Positions 1 through 8,868 of a DNA stretch of 64,000 nucleotides are shown in pieces. Location: positions 1 through 64,000 of the forward strand of contig JAEZZQ010000030.1 of the NCBI GenBank assembly GCA_023442465.1, written 5' to 3'. A program made the translations under genes and the position numbers. How positions within the stretch are numbered: the first letter of the stretch is position 1; every line of letters begins with the position of its first letter. Origin of the DNA: Bacillota bacterium. Lineage in GTDB: Bacteria > Bacillota > Clostridia > Lachnospirales > Lachnospiraceae. The notes beneath the pieces are model-generated. The model had not been told where the DNA came from. It was given only the letters and a program-made list of their open reading frames with translations, and ran no database searches.

Positions 1-838
1 GTGTGTAACCCTGGGGAAAATATTGTTTTAGGCGGCTTCCGGTCAGCGTAACTTTGATCGGTTCCTTCTTTTCCTCCGCTAAAATAGAGTCTATTATCTG
101 TAGGGTCAATTCTCCGGCCTGACTGAGCTTTTTCAGACGCTGTGCTTGGGAGGCGGAAGGTGTTGCTTCATATTTCTCCATACAATCCAGCAGCCAGGAT
201 TGTTCCTTTCGGTTCAGCTTATATAGATGGTCTGCCGCAATGGAAAATCCAATTTTATCCGCATCTACCATGTCAAGCAGGGCAGGAACCAATTCAGTCA
301 GATGGACATACCGGTATATCTGGTTCTTACTCTTGCCGGTCTGTGCCTCTAAAACCTCTACAGATAATGTTCCGGGGTCAATTCCATCTACCTTGCGTCC
401 GCGGTGGCATAATGCCTCCATTTTCATACGGAGCGCCCAGGCCAATTCACTCGGAAGCACCTTCTCCTGCGGCAGGTTGGCATTGACCATCAGGATAGTG
501 GCAGTATCATCGTCCATTTCCCGAATAATGGCCGGAATATGTTCTCGTCCAGCCAATTCACAGGCTTGTACAATCCGCTGTCCTGCAACAATTTCATAAC
601 CTCCCGCAGCAAGAGGGCGGATAAGGCAAGGGAGAACCGGGCCTCCTTCCTTGATGCTTTCCACGTTTTCCTGCATAGCAGCATCTTCGCATACCCGAAA
701 GGGATAGTTTTCAAAGGGATGGAGTTCACTCAAAGGTACTTCAACAATCTGTTCCTGTGTTGTCGCTAAAGGAATGGAATCCGATTGGAATATTTCATCA
801 TAGCTGGCAAGCGCCAGCGAGCCTTTTGTTTTAGGCAC
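1..838 (-). CDS. parB: ParB/Spo0J-type partition protein (partial, runs off the left edge)
   Basis: The reading frame starts at a GTG (838-836) that overlaps the last 8 bases of parA, so the two are translationally coupled. About 279 codons lie in the window and the C-terminus is beyond base 1. The N-terminus opens MPKTKGSLALASYDEIFQSD. It is followed by the ParB nuclease-like core: HPFENYPFRV at about residue 41, a PLIRP-like strand, then EIVAGQR and REMDDDTATILMVNANL. A helix-turn-helix region (VLEAQTGKSKNQIYRYVHL) comes next. ParB proteins bind centromere-like sites and CTP and work with ParA. The usual second Arg of the GHRR box is changed (AGQRIV). This form is common on integrative elements and plasmids of clostridia (family knowledge). 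I infer that it belongs to a mobile element extending leftward. Confidence 0.85.
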   Translation of the reverse strand, partial: MPKTKGSLALASYDEIFQSDSIPLATTQEQIVEVPLSELHPFENYPFRVCEDAAMQENVESIKEGGPVLPCLIRPLAAGGYEIVAGQRIVQACELAGREHIPAIIREMDDDTATILMVNANLPQEKVLPSELAWALRMKMEALCHRGRKVDGIDPGTLSVEVLEAQTGKSKNQIYRYVHLTELVPALLDMVDADKIGFSIAADHLYKLNRKEQSWLLDCMEKYEATPSASQAQRLKKLSQAGELTLQIIDSILAEEKKEPIKVTLTGSRLKQYFPQGYT

Positions 839-1610
839 TGGTAAGCACCTCCCTCGTCAGGTTTTCATATGCCTCTGCCACTTTACCTTTTGGATCGTGC
901 GTATAAATGCTTTTGCCAAGCTTAGTAATTTCCGAAGCCCGCACGGAACGGGGAATTTTCCCGAAAATAGTAAGCTTATCGCCGTATGCGGCAGTCAAAG
1001 TCTCAATAATTTCCCGCGCGTCATTGGTTCGCTCGTCTACCATTGTCAGCAGAATACCGCTAATGGTAAGCCCCGGATTGATTTGCCGACGCACACGGGC
1101 AATTGTTCTTAGAAGCAGTTCCAGCCCTTTTGCTGGCAGATATTCGGCCTGGACGGGAATAAGCACGGAATCCGCCGCGGCAAGTGCATTGATGGTCAGC
1201 ATCCCAAGTGACGGAGATGTGTCCAATAGGATGAAGTCATATAACGGCTTTACAGATTGGATGTACTGACGTAAAATGGTTTCACGGGTCAAGGCATTGA
1301 CAAGTGAGATTTCCACACCGGAAAGCTCAATGCTGGCAGGCACAAGGTCTACGCCTTCTCCGTGTCGGATAATCCCCTCCGTTGCAGGAAGGGGATTATC
1401 CTGTATGATCCCGGCCATGATATTTGCCAGGGTAACAGGTAATTCGTCCGGCTTTGAGTATCCGAGACTGATGGTGAGCGATGCTTGAGGATCGCTGTCA
1501 ATAAGAAGAACCTTCTTTCCTTTTCGGGCAAGACCGATACCAAGACTGGATGTTGTGACTGACTTGCCCACGCCGCCTTTTTGATTGGACAGCGCGATAA
1601 TTTTTGCCAT
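831..1610 (-). CDS. parA: ParA/Soj-family ATPase
   Basis: A 259-residue ParA/MinD-superfamily ATPase of normal family length. The deviant Walker A motif KGGVGKSVTT lies at residues 11-20 and is followed by VLLIDSDPQASLT (Walker A'). The Walker B strand FILLDTSPSLGMLT and the PVQAEYLPAKGLELLL region also follow the Soj pattern. It starts at ATG 1610 with GGAGGTG five bases upstream. ParA dimers on DNA act with ParB to position and segregate a replicon or element. The gene precedes parB with an 8-base overlap. Upstream lie a hairpin-plus-T-run, a MerR remnant and a MerR-type promoter, so transcription must either read through that terminator or start close to the gene. The element type (ICE, IME or plasmid-derived) cannot be decided from this end alone. 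Confidence 0.93.
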   Translation of the reverse strand: MAKIIALSNQKGGVGKSVTTSSLGIGLARKGKKVLLIDSDPQASLTISLGYSKPDELPVTLANIMAGIIQDNPLPATEGIIRHGEGVDLVPASIELSGVEISLVNALTRETILRQYIQSVKPLYDFILLDTSPSLGMLTINALAAADSVLIPVQAEYLPAKGLELLLRTIARVRRQINPGLTISGILLTMVDERTNDAREIIETLTAAYGDKLTIFGKIPRSVRASEITKLGKSIYTHDPKGKVAEAYENLTREVLTSA

Positions 1611-1706
1611 ACTGACACCTCCAATGTTACGAGAGATACTCGCACTCTATTTCACAATGACGCTGTATTACCTCCCGTCTGACGATAGATTCCCTTTTCA
1701 GGGTTA

Positions 1707-1766
1707 AAAAATAGGACTATACCGGCGAAACCCTTTGTTTTTCGGGCTTCCTTGGTATAGTCCTAT
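1707..1766 (-). terminator. Factor-independent terminator or attenuator upstream of parA
   Basis: A perfect 13-bp inverted repeat (1711-1723 against 1754-1766, arm ATAGGACTATACC) has a 30-base loop. Read on the minus strand the stem runs straight into TTTTTT. It lies between the MerR remnant and parA, both leftward, so it can terminate or attenuate transcription entering parA. Confidence 0.75.
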
Positions 1767-1778
1767 TATATCGCCATC

Positions 1779-1841
1779 TTAGTATTGCAGAGTTCTTATG
1801 CTTATTCCCGTTAATTCAGCAACTTGGCTTATCGTCTTCAT
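1779..1841 (-). pseudogene. Truncated MerR-family regulator (20 codons)
   Basis: The minus strand encodes MKTISQVAELTGISIRTLQY and then TAA. This is the first helix and the helix-turn-helix start of a MerR-family regulator, which normally continues YDEIGLLKP. The similarity stops exactly at that point and the downstream sequence is unrelated. AGAGG lies 9 bases upstream of the ATG, so the short peptide could still be translated. Its own MerR-type promoter is preserved upstream. I infer that a regulator gene was cut by insertion or deletion at the edge of the parAB element; a retained leader-peptide role is the alternative. Confidence 0.7.
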
Positions 1842-1917
1842 AATCACCATCCTCTTAAAATTAAAAAAGTAATGCAGAAACCTACTTATAAATATCCTAT
1901 CCTTTCTCTTAGATAAT

Positions 1918-1948
1918 ATAGTACACTATCACGTTGCGTGGGAGTCAA
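1918..1948 (-). promoter_or_regulatory. MerR-type promoter with 19-bp spacer and dyad operator
   Basis: On the minus strand the -35 is TTGACT (1948-1943) and the -10 is TACTAT (1923-1918), separated by 19 bp. The spacer reads CCCACGCAACGTGATAGTG, with the dyad CACG..CGTG. Over-long 19-bp spacers with such a dyad are the hallmark of MerR-activated promoters, where the regulator untwists the DNA. It drives the truncated MerR frame at 1841. Confidence 0.8.
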
Positions 1949-2113
1949 TACATTTTTATTTGACTAAAGTAAATGAATTTCCAAAAAATGTAAGATAAGC
2001 TGTAACAAAGCGTCGACATAATCATAAACTTATTTAATGCTCATGATGGATGTTTTATAAAATTGAAGGTAAAATATACTTAGATATAGAATAAAAAGAA
2101 AGGATGCAGGAAG

Positions 2114-2890
2114 ATGGATAATTATTTTGATTTAACAGGAAAAGTAGCAGTAGTGACAGGCGCAAGCTCCGGACTTGGGGCAGATGCTGCACTCGCCTAC
2201 GCAAAAGCGGGAGCGGATGTGGTGCTGCTTGCAAGGCGTGCGGAAAAGCTGGATGCGGTACGGGTTGAAATTGAAAAGACAGGAAGAAAAGCGATAGCAC
2301 AGGCCTGCGATGTCACAGATGAGGAAAGTGTAAAGTTGGCAATCGGTAAAATACTGGAAGTCTTCGGGCAGATTGACATTTTGCTGAATAATGCAGGGAT
2401 AGCGGTGCGAGGCGGCGTAGACAGCATGACGGTGGAAGAATGGGATAAGTCCTTTGACACAAATGTAAAGGGAATCTTTCTGGTAAGCAAGTATGTCATT
2501 CCCCATATGAAGGAAAGCGGCTATGGTAAAATTATCAACATTGCGTCTATCAATGCAGTTGTTGCGGATAAGTCAGACCTATTTATCAGACATTCCTACA
2601 ATTCTTCTAAAGCGGCAGTGGTGGGCCTGACCAGAGGTATGGCAGCATCCTATGCAAAATACGGTATTACGGTAAATGCTATTGGCCCGGCACTTTTTGA
2701 AAGTGAGATGACGAGCGGAACCTTATTTAAGTCCGAGGAATTTTTGAAGGGATATAATTATTCTAATCCTACGGGCCGCCCGGGCAATCGGGGAGAATTA
2801 AACGGTACGATTCTTTACCTTTCCAGTAACGCTTCCAGCTATGTGCAGGGACAGTTTATTATTGTGGACGGCGGCAGCTCCCTGGTATAA
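2114..2890 (+). CDS. SDR-family NAD(P)-dependent oxidoreductase (gluconate 5-dehydrogenase-like)
   Basis: 258 residues, a classical short-chain dehydrogenase. TGASSGLG at about 15-22 binds the nucleotide, NNAG at about 90 stabilises the central sheet, and the catalytic residues are Ser145, Tyr162 and Lys166 (HSYNSSKAA). The C-terminal GQFIIVDGG is typical of the gluconate 5-dehydrogenase / 3-ketoacyl reductase group. It is predicted to reduce or oxidise a sugar acid or other ketone in the cytosol. The substrate is not fixed by the sequence. The start at 2114 has AAAGGATG upstream. It is a single-gene unit ending in a strong terminator, and neighbours give no pathway clue. Confidence 0.88.
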   Translation: MDNYFDLTGKVAVVTGASSGLGADAALAYAKAGADVVLLARRAEKLDAVRVEIEKTGRKAIAQACDVTDEESVKLAIGKILEVFGQIDILLNNAGIAVRGGVDSMTVEEWDKSFDTNVKGIFLVSKYVIPHMKESGYGKIINIASINAVVADKSDLFIRHSYNSSKAAVVGLTRGMAASYAKYGITVNAIGPALFESEMTSGTLFKSEEFLKGYNYSNPTGRPGNRGELNGTILYLSSNASSYVQGQFIIVDGGSSLV

Positions 2891-2900
2891 AAGAAAGCAA

Positions 2901-2945
2901 AAACAACCGGTTTCCAGTAGGAAAAGAAACCGGTTGTTTTATTTG
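2901..2945 (+). terminator. Rho-independent terminator after the SDR gene
   Basis: A 15-bp perfect inverted repeat (2901-2915 with 2927-2941, core AACAACCGGTTTC) begins in an A-run and ends in a T-run, so it can act on both strands. Confidence 0.9.
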
Positions 2946-3102
2946 AAATCAGAACAGTCCGAATTAAGAACTTTTCCCGATTTGGATTTGATATATAAAG
3001 TTGCTGATACCGAACAATCTTATTGACAACAGTTAATTAAGATGATAGAGTAACATATGATACATAACGTATGTTTCCTATTACTGGAGAGGAGAGATTA
3101 TT

Positions 3103-3684
3103 TTGCCGCCCAAAATAAGAATCACACAAGAACAAATTATAAATACATCTATTCGTATTGTTAGAGAAAAGGGCATAGAGAACTTAAATGCCCGTGCAAT
3201 AGCAGAGATGATAGGATGCTCTGTACATCCGATATTTCGCGTATATAAATCAATGGAAGGATTAAAAGATGAAGTTTATAGAGAGACAGAAAAAATATAC
3301 AATACAATAATGTACGAAGCTATGAGTGATCCGGATAACGGATTTTTAAATATAGGTTTAGCATATATTGAATTTGCAAAGAAGGAAAAAAATTTATTTA
3401 AGCTGCTATTTATGTCAGATGCATTTGAAAATAAAAGTATGCTGGAAATTGTCGGTTCAACAGAAGGCGATGATGAAGTTTTAGAAATGATAAGCAAAAT
3501 GACCGGCTTAGGTAAACAATTTTCTCAGGAATTGTATGCGGGAGTTTGGCTTACAGCACATGGCATTGCATCAATGTATGCAACAAATAATTGCCGCTTT
3601 AGTGACGATGAAACAAGAAGATTATTGAATAATTCGTTTAAGGGATTGATGATAAAATTGAAGACTGAAGAGGGAGAGAAATGA
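3103..3684 (+). CDS. TetR/AcrR-family transcriptional regulator
   Basis: 193 residues starting at TTG 3103 with GGAGAGGAGAG upstream. The N-terminal helix-turn-helix is clear (QIINTSIRIVREKGIENLNARAIAEMIGCSVHPIFRVYKSMEGL, residues about 11-54). The C-terminal ligand domain contains the GVWLTAHGIA motif typical of the TetR_C 'WHG' group. Its stop overlaps the start of the CPBP protease gene (ATGATGA), so the two form an operon. The pair is markedly more AT-rich than the flanking genes, which suggests acquisition by transfer. The ligand is unknown. Confidence 0.9.
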   Translation: MPPKIRITQEQIINTSIRIVREKGIENLNARAIAEMIGCSVHPIFRVYKSMEGLKDEVYRETEKIYNTIMYEAMSDPDNGFLNIGLAYIEFAKKEKNLFKLLFMSDAFENKSMLEIVGSTEGDDEVLEMISKMTGLGKQFSQELYAGVWLTAHGIASMYATNNCRFSDDETRRLLNNSFKGLMIKLKTEEGEK

Positions 3685-4448
3685 TGAAAGAACGGTTCAG
3701 AATAAGACATCCATATATATGTGCTATAGGTGCGGCATTTTTATGTACATTTATGACCGGATTAGGAACTGCAATTCCGCAAATTTTAAATTTACAAATA
3801 GAACTGCAGCTTATCGTAACTACTATCTTTTTGATTTTTTCTGTTTTGATAAGCTTATTCATAATTAATAAAACGGGTTTATCATTGATAGAATGCGGGT
3901 TTCGCCGGCAAAATAGCAATACACTAAAGAAAGTTATGCATTACATTCCGTTGGTTTTGATAGAAATAACAGCTATAGTATTATTAGGATTTTCATCAGA
4001 AATAACAATAAAGCAATATATTGTTCTTTTATTATTTGTAATTGCAGTAGGATTTAATGAAGAAATATATTTTAGAGGAATTGCATATAATTTTCTCCTT
4101 GTAAAAGGAAGTAAAACTGCTATTATTTTTTCATCAATTATATTTGGCGTGCTGCACTTGGCCAATGCACTTAATGGTAAAAGTTTAGTATATCTCATAT
4201 TACAAATGATTTTTGCATTTTTGGTTGGCTTTGTTCTTGCGGAAATAGTAACTATTACGAAAAGTCTGTGGTTTATAATTCTTTGGCATGCACTTCATGA
4301 TTATATTGCAAGTATAACCTGTGAAGATTTAGGTATAAAAACAATTGTCACATTGGCATTACAAGTTTGTATATTATTAATTTATGCAATTGTTATGTGG
4401 AAAACGAACAAGAAGTTTGAGTCAGATAATTTAGAGACCGTATCTTAA
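3681..4448 (+). CDS. CPBP-family intramembrane glutamic endopeptidase
   Basis: 255 residues with about seven hydrophobic membrane segments. The family motifs are present: E127-E128-x3-R132 (NEEIYFRG), FGVLHLAN (motif 2) and WHALHD (motif 3). CPBP (Abi/Rce1-like) proteins are membrane proteases, some of which process peptides, lipidated proteins or bacteriocins. The gene overlaps the preceding TetR gene by four bases and is presumably controlled by it. It is strongly AT-rich. No bacteriocin precursor was found next to it, so the substrate is unknown. Confidence 0.88.
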   Translation: MMKERFRIRHPYICAIGAAFLCTFMTGLGTAIPQILNLQIELQLIVTTIFLIFSVLISLFIINKTGLSLIECGFRRQNSNTLKKVMHYIPLVLIEITAIVLLGFSSEITIKQYIVLLLFVIAVGFNEEIYFRGIAYNFLLVKGSKTAIIFSSIIFGVLHLANALNGKSLVYLILQMIFAFLVGFVLAEIVTITKSLWFIILWHALHDYIASITCEDLGIKTIVTLALQVCILLIYAIVMWKTNKKFESDNLETVS

Positions 4449-4537
4449 GAGATGTATATCGTTGGTCTCATTTGATACTCTCTTATCTATAAAAGCCTAC
4501 AAATTGATAGAATACAAATTTAGTACAATGTACTTTT

Positions 4538-4590
4538 AAACAGGGTTATTGCAAATCGGATGTACCATATTTTGCAACAACCCTGTTTTA
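4538..4590 (+). terminator. Terminator after the CPBP gene
   Basis: The near-perfect 18-bp stem 4538-4555 / 4570-4587 (AAACAGGGTT-arm) is flanked by an A-run and a T-run. Confidence 0.8.
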
Positions 4591-4687
4591 TATTATGGGA
4601 AAGACCTTATTGCTTTAACGTGTGAAGGTATTGCCTCCTATGATATAAACACGAGTGCAAAACACTCGCATTGCCTTTCGGGCCAAC

Positions 4688-4744
4688 GCTGTGCGGCTAC
4701 GCGCGCCAAAAAAAGCTGTGCTGCCGGAGTATTTGGCTGCGAGA
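4688..4744. repeat. Dispersed repeat family 1, degenerate copy A
   Basis: It shares GGCTACGCGCG, AAAGCTGTGCTG and AGTATTTGG with copies at 63295 and 63540. It is more diverged than they are. Confidence 0.6.
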
Positions 4745-4952
4745 AATCCGGCCGCGGCACCCTTCTGCAATTTCCTATCCGGCGGTTATAATATTTTAAA
4801 AAAGCGATTACCTGGCGATAGATTAATGATATAACAAATGCTATAATATCATGAAAGATAATGAATACGCTATTTGAATGAAAATATAGCATACGAAAAA
4901 AGCAGATATAGCCGGACATAACATACGATAGGCAACAACGAAGGAGGGAGCA

Positions 4953-5810
4953 ATGGATTTCCATAAAATATATAAACCATTAACAGCCACTCCCTTTGCC
5001 TGTGGCCCTGACTATATGGAATTCGAGCCGTGCGACGCGCTGAAGCCGTTTGTCAGGTGCTTCTGGGGCAGCAGTAAGCCTTACATACAGCCCGAGACGG
5101 ACATCCCTATGCAAGGGCTGGTAACGCCGGATACCTGCATGGACATCATTTTCGATATCAATTTTACAGAAAATACTCTGGAAGGAAGCTTTTGCGGAAT
5201 CGATGACAGATCCTTTTTTACCAGCCGTACAGACGACAAGCGTATGGAGCTTTCCACCTTCGCCATCCGCTTTTACGCGTGGAGTGCAGTTCTCTTTTCG
5301 GAAGAATCCATGAAGGATGTTAAAAATGAATTCTTTCATGTGGATTATCATTTTTCCAAGCTCAGGAAAGAACTTCAGCCTCTTTTGTTCGACATGATAA
5401 ATATAGAGGACAGGATTGCCATTGCGGAGAGGTTCCTGTTAAAAAATATCCATCCGGAAAGAAGCAATCCCATTGTCATGGAAGTGGTATCTGAAATTTT
5501 GCAAAGAAAAGGAAATCTCAGGATTGAGCAGCTTTCCAAAGACATTCATATAAGCAGCAGGCACTTGGAACGGATTTTTCGGGAAAACATAGGTGTCTCT
5601 CCCAAAAAGTTCTCCTCTCTTATACGGTATCAATATCTATGGCACGACATGCTGTTTCGCAATGACTTTAATATTCTAGATGCGGTATATGAGCTTGGCT
5701 ATACGGATCAGGCCCATCTGGTAAACGATTTTAAGCAGTTTCATACCATGTCCCCTCAGGAGGCGAAAGGCTTTGCGATGAAGGAAGTCGCATTTTTACA
5801 AGAAAAATAG
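4953..5810 (+). CDS. AraC-family transcriptional regulator (DUF6597-like N-domain)
   Basis: 285 residues. The N-terminal part (YMEFEPCDALKPFVRCFWGS, then GLVTPDTCMDIIFDI) matches the sensor domain common in this AraC subgroup. The C-terminal 100 residues hold two helix-turn-helix motifs: LRIEQLSKDIHISSRHLERIFRENIGVSPKKF and FNILDAVYELGYTDQAHLVNDFKQF. The start at 4953 is preceded by GAAGGAGGGAG. It stands alone on the plus strand between the CPBP gene and a DUF3795 gene. No effector or target can be named. Confidence 0.88.
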   Translation: MDFHKIYKPLTATPFACGPDYMEFEPCDALKPFVRCFWGSSKPYIQPETDIPMQGLVTPDTCMDIIFDINFTENTLEGSFCGIDDRSFFTSRTDDKRMELSTFAIRFYAWSAVLFSEESMKDVKNEFFHVDYHFSKLRKELQPLLFDMINIEDRIAIAERFLLKNIHPERSNPIVMEVVSEILQRKGNLRIEQLSKDIHISSRHLERIFRENIGVSPKKFSSLIRYQYLWHDMLFRNDFNILDAVYELGYTDQAHLVNDFKQFHTMSPQEAKGFAMKEVAFLQEK

Positions 5811-5905
5811 AGATAATCTTGTAGAATTAAGGGGAGAAGAAGCATAATCAGAGCGTTATGCTTGAATCCAAAGATATCGTATCAAAGGAAGGGAAGGTAT
5901 GAAAA

Positions 5906-6199
5906 ATGAGCTTGAGCTGTTGCGGAACGGATTGCAGTACCTGCGCTTGCTACGGCAATTTGTGCAAGGGATGTAATGAAAGTATGGGGAAGGTGTTCCA
6001 TGCGCCGGAGGGAAGGGCATGTGCAATTTATGAGTGTGCTTTAGGAGATAAGAAGGTGGAAAGCTGCGGAAAATGCGGAGAAGTACCCTGCGCTGTTTGG
6101 AGGAGTACGCGTGACCCACAGTTCAGCGATGAGGAGTTTGAAAAAAATATATGTGAGAGAATCGGGAATTTGAGGACATATATGACTGAAAAAGCATAA
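5906..6199 (+). CDS. DUF3795-type cysteine-rich small protein
   Basis: 97 residues with the family pattern CCGTDCSTCACYGNLCKGC near the N-terminus and CGKCGEVPC in the second half, about 11 cysteines in all, suggesting a metal-binding (zinc or Fe-S) domain. The start at 5906 follows GAAGGGAAGG. An ATG seven bases upstream is out of frame. The function of the family is not known. It lies between an AraC regulator and a chemoreceptor and is followed by its own terminator. Confidence 0.82.
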   Translation: MSLSCCGTDCSTCACYGNLCKGCNESMGKVFHAPEGRACAIYECALGDKKVESCGKCGEVPCAVWRSTRDPQFSDEEFEKNICERIGNLRTYMTEKA

Positions 6200-6260
6200 A
6201 ATTAAATAGTAAAACAATCAGGTCCATTTATGTGTTCCGGATTGTTGCAAATGAAATTAT

Positions 6261-6292
6261 GGCTGGTATTCTGCGGAATGCCGGCCTTTTTT
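6261..6292 (+). terminator. Terminator after the DUF3795 gene
   Basis: The 11-bp stem GGCTGGTATTC / GAATGCCGGCC (with a G-T pair) has a 4-base loop and is followed directly by six Ts. Confidence 0.85.
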
Positions 6293-6475
6293 GCTGGTAA
6301 TGCGGCGAAGGGTGCCCAATGGAAAGTCACTGTAGAAAGTAAAAAAAATAGCGATTAAAGTAATAAATATTAAAAAATTGCGGTAAAAAGAGTGCATTTT
6401 ATCCGGTAAAAATCCTTTATTTTCCATGTTAATATAGAAAAGGTGAAAAAGAATCTGTCAAAGGGGACGGCGACG

Positions 6476-8626
6476 ATGATAAGAAAAAAGGAAACAGAAA
6501 AAAGGGCACAAAAGAAGTCAGGCATAAAAGGGGATATGAAATTAGATAGAAAAGTGAGTAAAAAAGCAGGAAAAATGGAAAGCATGGAGAAGAAAAAGGC
6601 CAAAAGGGGTCTCAGCTTAAAGGTTCAGCTTACGGCTGGATTTTTGATACCCGTGTGCATGGTAGCCTTAGTGGGGAATTTTGCGTATAACAAGGCTTCA
6701 AAGGGCATGCTTGATAACTACGGGGAATCAGCGAGAACAGCCTTACAGATGACCGCCAAGCTTCTGGATTTCGGCTTTGAATCGGTGGATTCGGATTCTA
6801 TCCAGCTATTCAACGATTCCAATGTCAAGAACTACGTGTCGGATACCTACAAGAACGATCAAAGCGCTAAAAATGATGCCTTTACGAAAGCCCAGACCTT
6901 GATTACGACGAAGCAGAACAGCAATAAGTTCATCAAGGACATTATTATCGTTACCGCGGACAGTTTAAACGATTTGGCAACTACCACCGGAAAGGGCGAC
7001 AAGACCGGATTCTACGACAGCTTCATGGCACAGAGCAGGGAGATAGCGGATAATCCGGATAAGTCAAAGACTTGGGCGGGGGAGCATCCGGTACTGGACA
7101 CACGGTTTGGAACGAGCAGCAATAATTATATATGCTCCCAGTACCGGATGGTGAGCTCGAAAAACGCCTGCGTGGTCATCGATGTCAGCACCCAGAGAAT
7201 TGAGGAAATCTTAGATGATTTGACCCTCGGGGATGGAAGCATCGTCGCTTTTGTCACGGCGGACGGACGGGAAATCTATTCCGGCGAAAATAACGGATTT
7301 AAATTTTCTGACAAAGAGTATTACAAAAGCGGCATGGAGAATGAAACCGGCAGTTATAGCAAAGATGTGGAGTACGATGGCAAGGAATACCTCTTCATGT
7401 ACAACAAGTGCGAGGTAAATCAGGCGGCTGTCTGTGCCATGACGCCCAAGGCTAGTTTGATGAAAGAAGCCCTGAGCATTAAGAACGGCATATATCTGTG
7501 GGTATTTCTATCCTGTGTGGTAGTATTGATCGTAGGAGCGACCATCTTGTTCGGAATCAGCCGGAATATGGGAAGCATAACGAGGAGGCTTGCCAAGGTT
7601 TCCCAGGGAGATCTGACCGTAGATATGCGTATCCGTGACAGAGCAGAATTCGGCAGGCTCAGCGGACATATCATGGAGACGATTTCCAATACTAAGAAGC
7701 TGATTATGGAGGTAAGGGATACCTCACTTCAGGTAAACGGCTGCGTAGGCAATGTAAAGCAGGCAGGAACAGAGCTTAAGGCATCTACGGAATACATTCA
7801 GGGAGTTATGAAGGAAATCGAAGGCGGCGTAGGAAGCCAGGCGCAGGATGCGGAACAGTGCCTTCAGAAGATGGACTCGTTGTCCGACAAAATACTGAGC
7901 ACCGTAGAAAATGTAAAAGAAATGGAAGGCTTGGCGGACGATACCCGCAAAATGATAGGCGAAGGAACAAAGGGCATGGATACTCTTATCGCCCAGTCCA
8001 CAGAAGCGGGAGAGATAACGGGACAGCTTTCAGAGAAAATAAAGCTGCTTTCCGAGAAGATTAACAGCATACGGATACTTACCGATACCATTGACGAGAT
8101 TTCCGAGGAAACCACTCTGCTTTCCCTGAATGCCTCCATAGAAGCGGCAAGAGCGGGAGAGGCAGGAAAGGGCTTCTCGGTAGTGGCAGAGGCCATCAAG
8201 AAGCTGGCAGACAGTGCGAAGAACTCTTCGGAGGAAATAAGAAAGGTCATCGAAGCCATCGAAGGAGTTTCCGGCGATACCATCAAGGCATCGGGACAAG
8301 CCGGCAAAATTGTGGAATCCCAGAGCATTGCAGTAGAAGAGACGAGGCGCCGGTTCTCCGATATGAGCCGGAACATGGAAAAGCTGCTTCAAAATATTTC
8401 CTTAAGCGTTCAGGATGTGGAAGGAATGAATGCCAACCGCAGCGATACCTTGAATGCCATTGAAAGCATATCCGCGGTATCGGAGGAGACAGCGGCAGCA
8501 GCGGCTTGCGTGGATGAAACAGTTAACACACAGGTACATCAGGTAGAACAGCTGTCAGAGGCTACGAAAGAGCTGGAAAACAAGATGGATGAGCTGCTGG
8601 AAGCAATTCAAATGTTCGTTGTTTAA
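6476..8626 (+). CDS. Methyl-accepting chemotaxis protein
   Basis: I prefer ATG 6476, which has AAAGGGG 9 bases upstream, over an in-frame GTG at 6443 with no ribosome site. This gives 716 residues. The layout is a very basic cytosolic tail, TM1 ([21 protein letters not shown]), an extracellular Cache-like sensor of about 280 residues, TM2 ([22 protein letters not shown]), HAMP, then the coiled-coil signalling domain with the hairpin core [37 protein letters not shown]. Chemoreceptors of this kind pass ligand binding to CheA. The N-terminal run rich in Lys and Arg (about 45 residues) is longer than usual. No che genes are in the window. Confidence 0.92.
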   Translation: MIRKKETEKRAQKKSGIKGDMKLDRKVSKKAGKMESMEKKKAKRGLSLKVQLTAGFLIPVCMVALVGNFAYNKASKGMLDNYGESARTALQMTAKLLDFGFESVDSDSIQLFNDSNVKNYVSDTYKNDQSAKNDAFTKAQTLITTKQNSNKFIKDIIIVTADSLNDLATTTGKGDKTGFYDSFMAQSREIADNPDKSKTWAGEHPVLDTRFGTSSNNYICSQYRMVSSKNACVVIDVSTQRIEEILDDLTLGDGSIVAFVTADGREIYSGENNGFKFSDKEYYKSGMENETGSYSKDVEYDGKEYLFMYNKCEVNQAAVCAMTPKASLMKEALSIKNGIYLWVFLSCVVVLIVGATILFGISRNMGSITRRLAKVSQGDLTVDMRIRDRAEFGRLSGHIMETISNTKKLIMEVRDTSLQVNGCVGNVKQAGTELKASTEYIQGVMKEIEGGVGSQAQDAEQCLQKMDSLSDKILSTVENVKEMEGLADDTRKMIGEGTKGMDTLIAQSTEAGEITGQLSEKIKLLSEKINSIRILTDTIDEISEETTLLSLNASIEAARAGEAGKGFSVVAEAIKKLADSAKNSSEEIRKVIEAIEGVSGDTIKASGQAGKIVESQSIAVEETRRRFSDMSRNMEKLLQNISLSVQDVEGMNANRSDTLNAIESISAVSEETAAAAACVDETVNTQVHQVEQLSEATKELENKMDELLEAIQMFVV

Positions 8627-8666
8627 AACATAGTTAGAAACACAGCTCTTGATGCTAAAATAAAAA

Positions 8667-8710
8667 AGAACCGTTCACTTCAATCGGATAATGAACGGTT
8701 CTCTTTTTAT
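8667..8710 (+). terminator. Terminator after the chemoreceptor gene
   Basis: The 11-bp perfect stem AGAACCGTTCA (8667-8677) / TGAACGGTTCT (8692-8702) is followed by CTTTTTATT and preceded by an A-run. Confidence 0.9.
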
Positions 8711-8868
8711 TACTATAGGAGATACCCTGTTGTGCAAAAACATGAAAGTGTAGCCTTCCAGGTGTTATAAATACGAGTGTTTTCGATTCTTTCTGCCCCC
8801 GTATAAATGATGCGCAGCTTTACATGCAGAAAAAATCAGTTAGGCTTTCGCTTCCTGCCCTGGTTACA

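Larger units (their letters stand above)
4449..4952. other. Intergenic region with a terminator and a copy of a dispersed repeat
   Basis: After the CPBP gene there is an 18-bp inverted repeat (4538-4555 / 4570-4587) that works as a bidirectional terminator. Next is a small hairpin, CGAGTGC..CACTCG (about 4652-4668). A degenerate copy of the GCGCAGCTACGCGCG..AAAGCTGTGCTG repeat family spans about 4688-4744. No gene is convincing here. Confidence 0.6.

Noticed and set aside
142..769. Several open frames on both strands within the first 800 bases
   Set aside because: They are shadows of parB, which starts at a GTG on the minus strand and matches ParB over its whole visible length.
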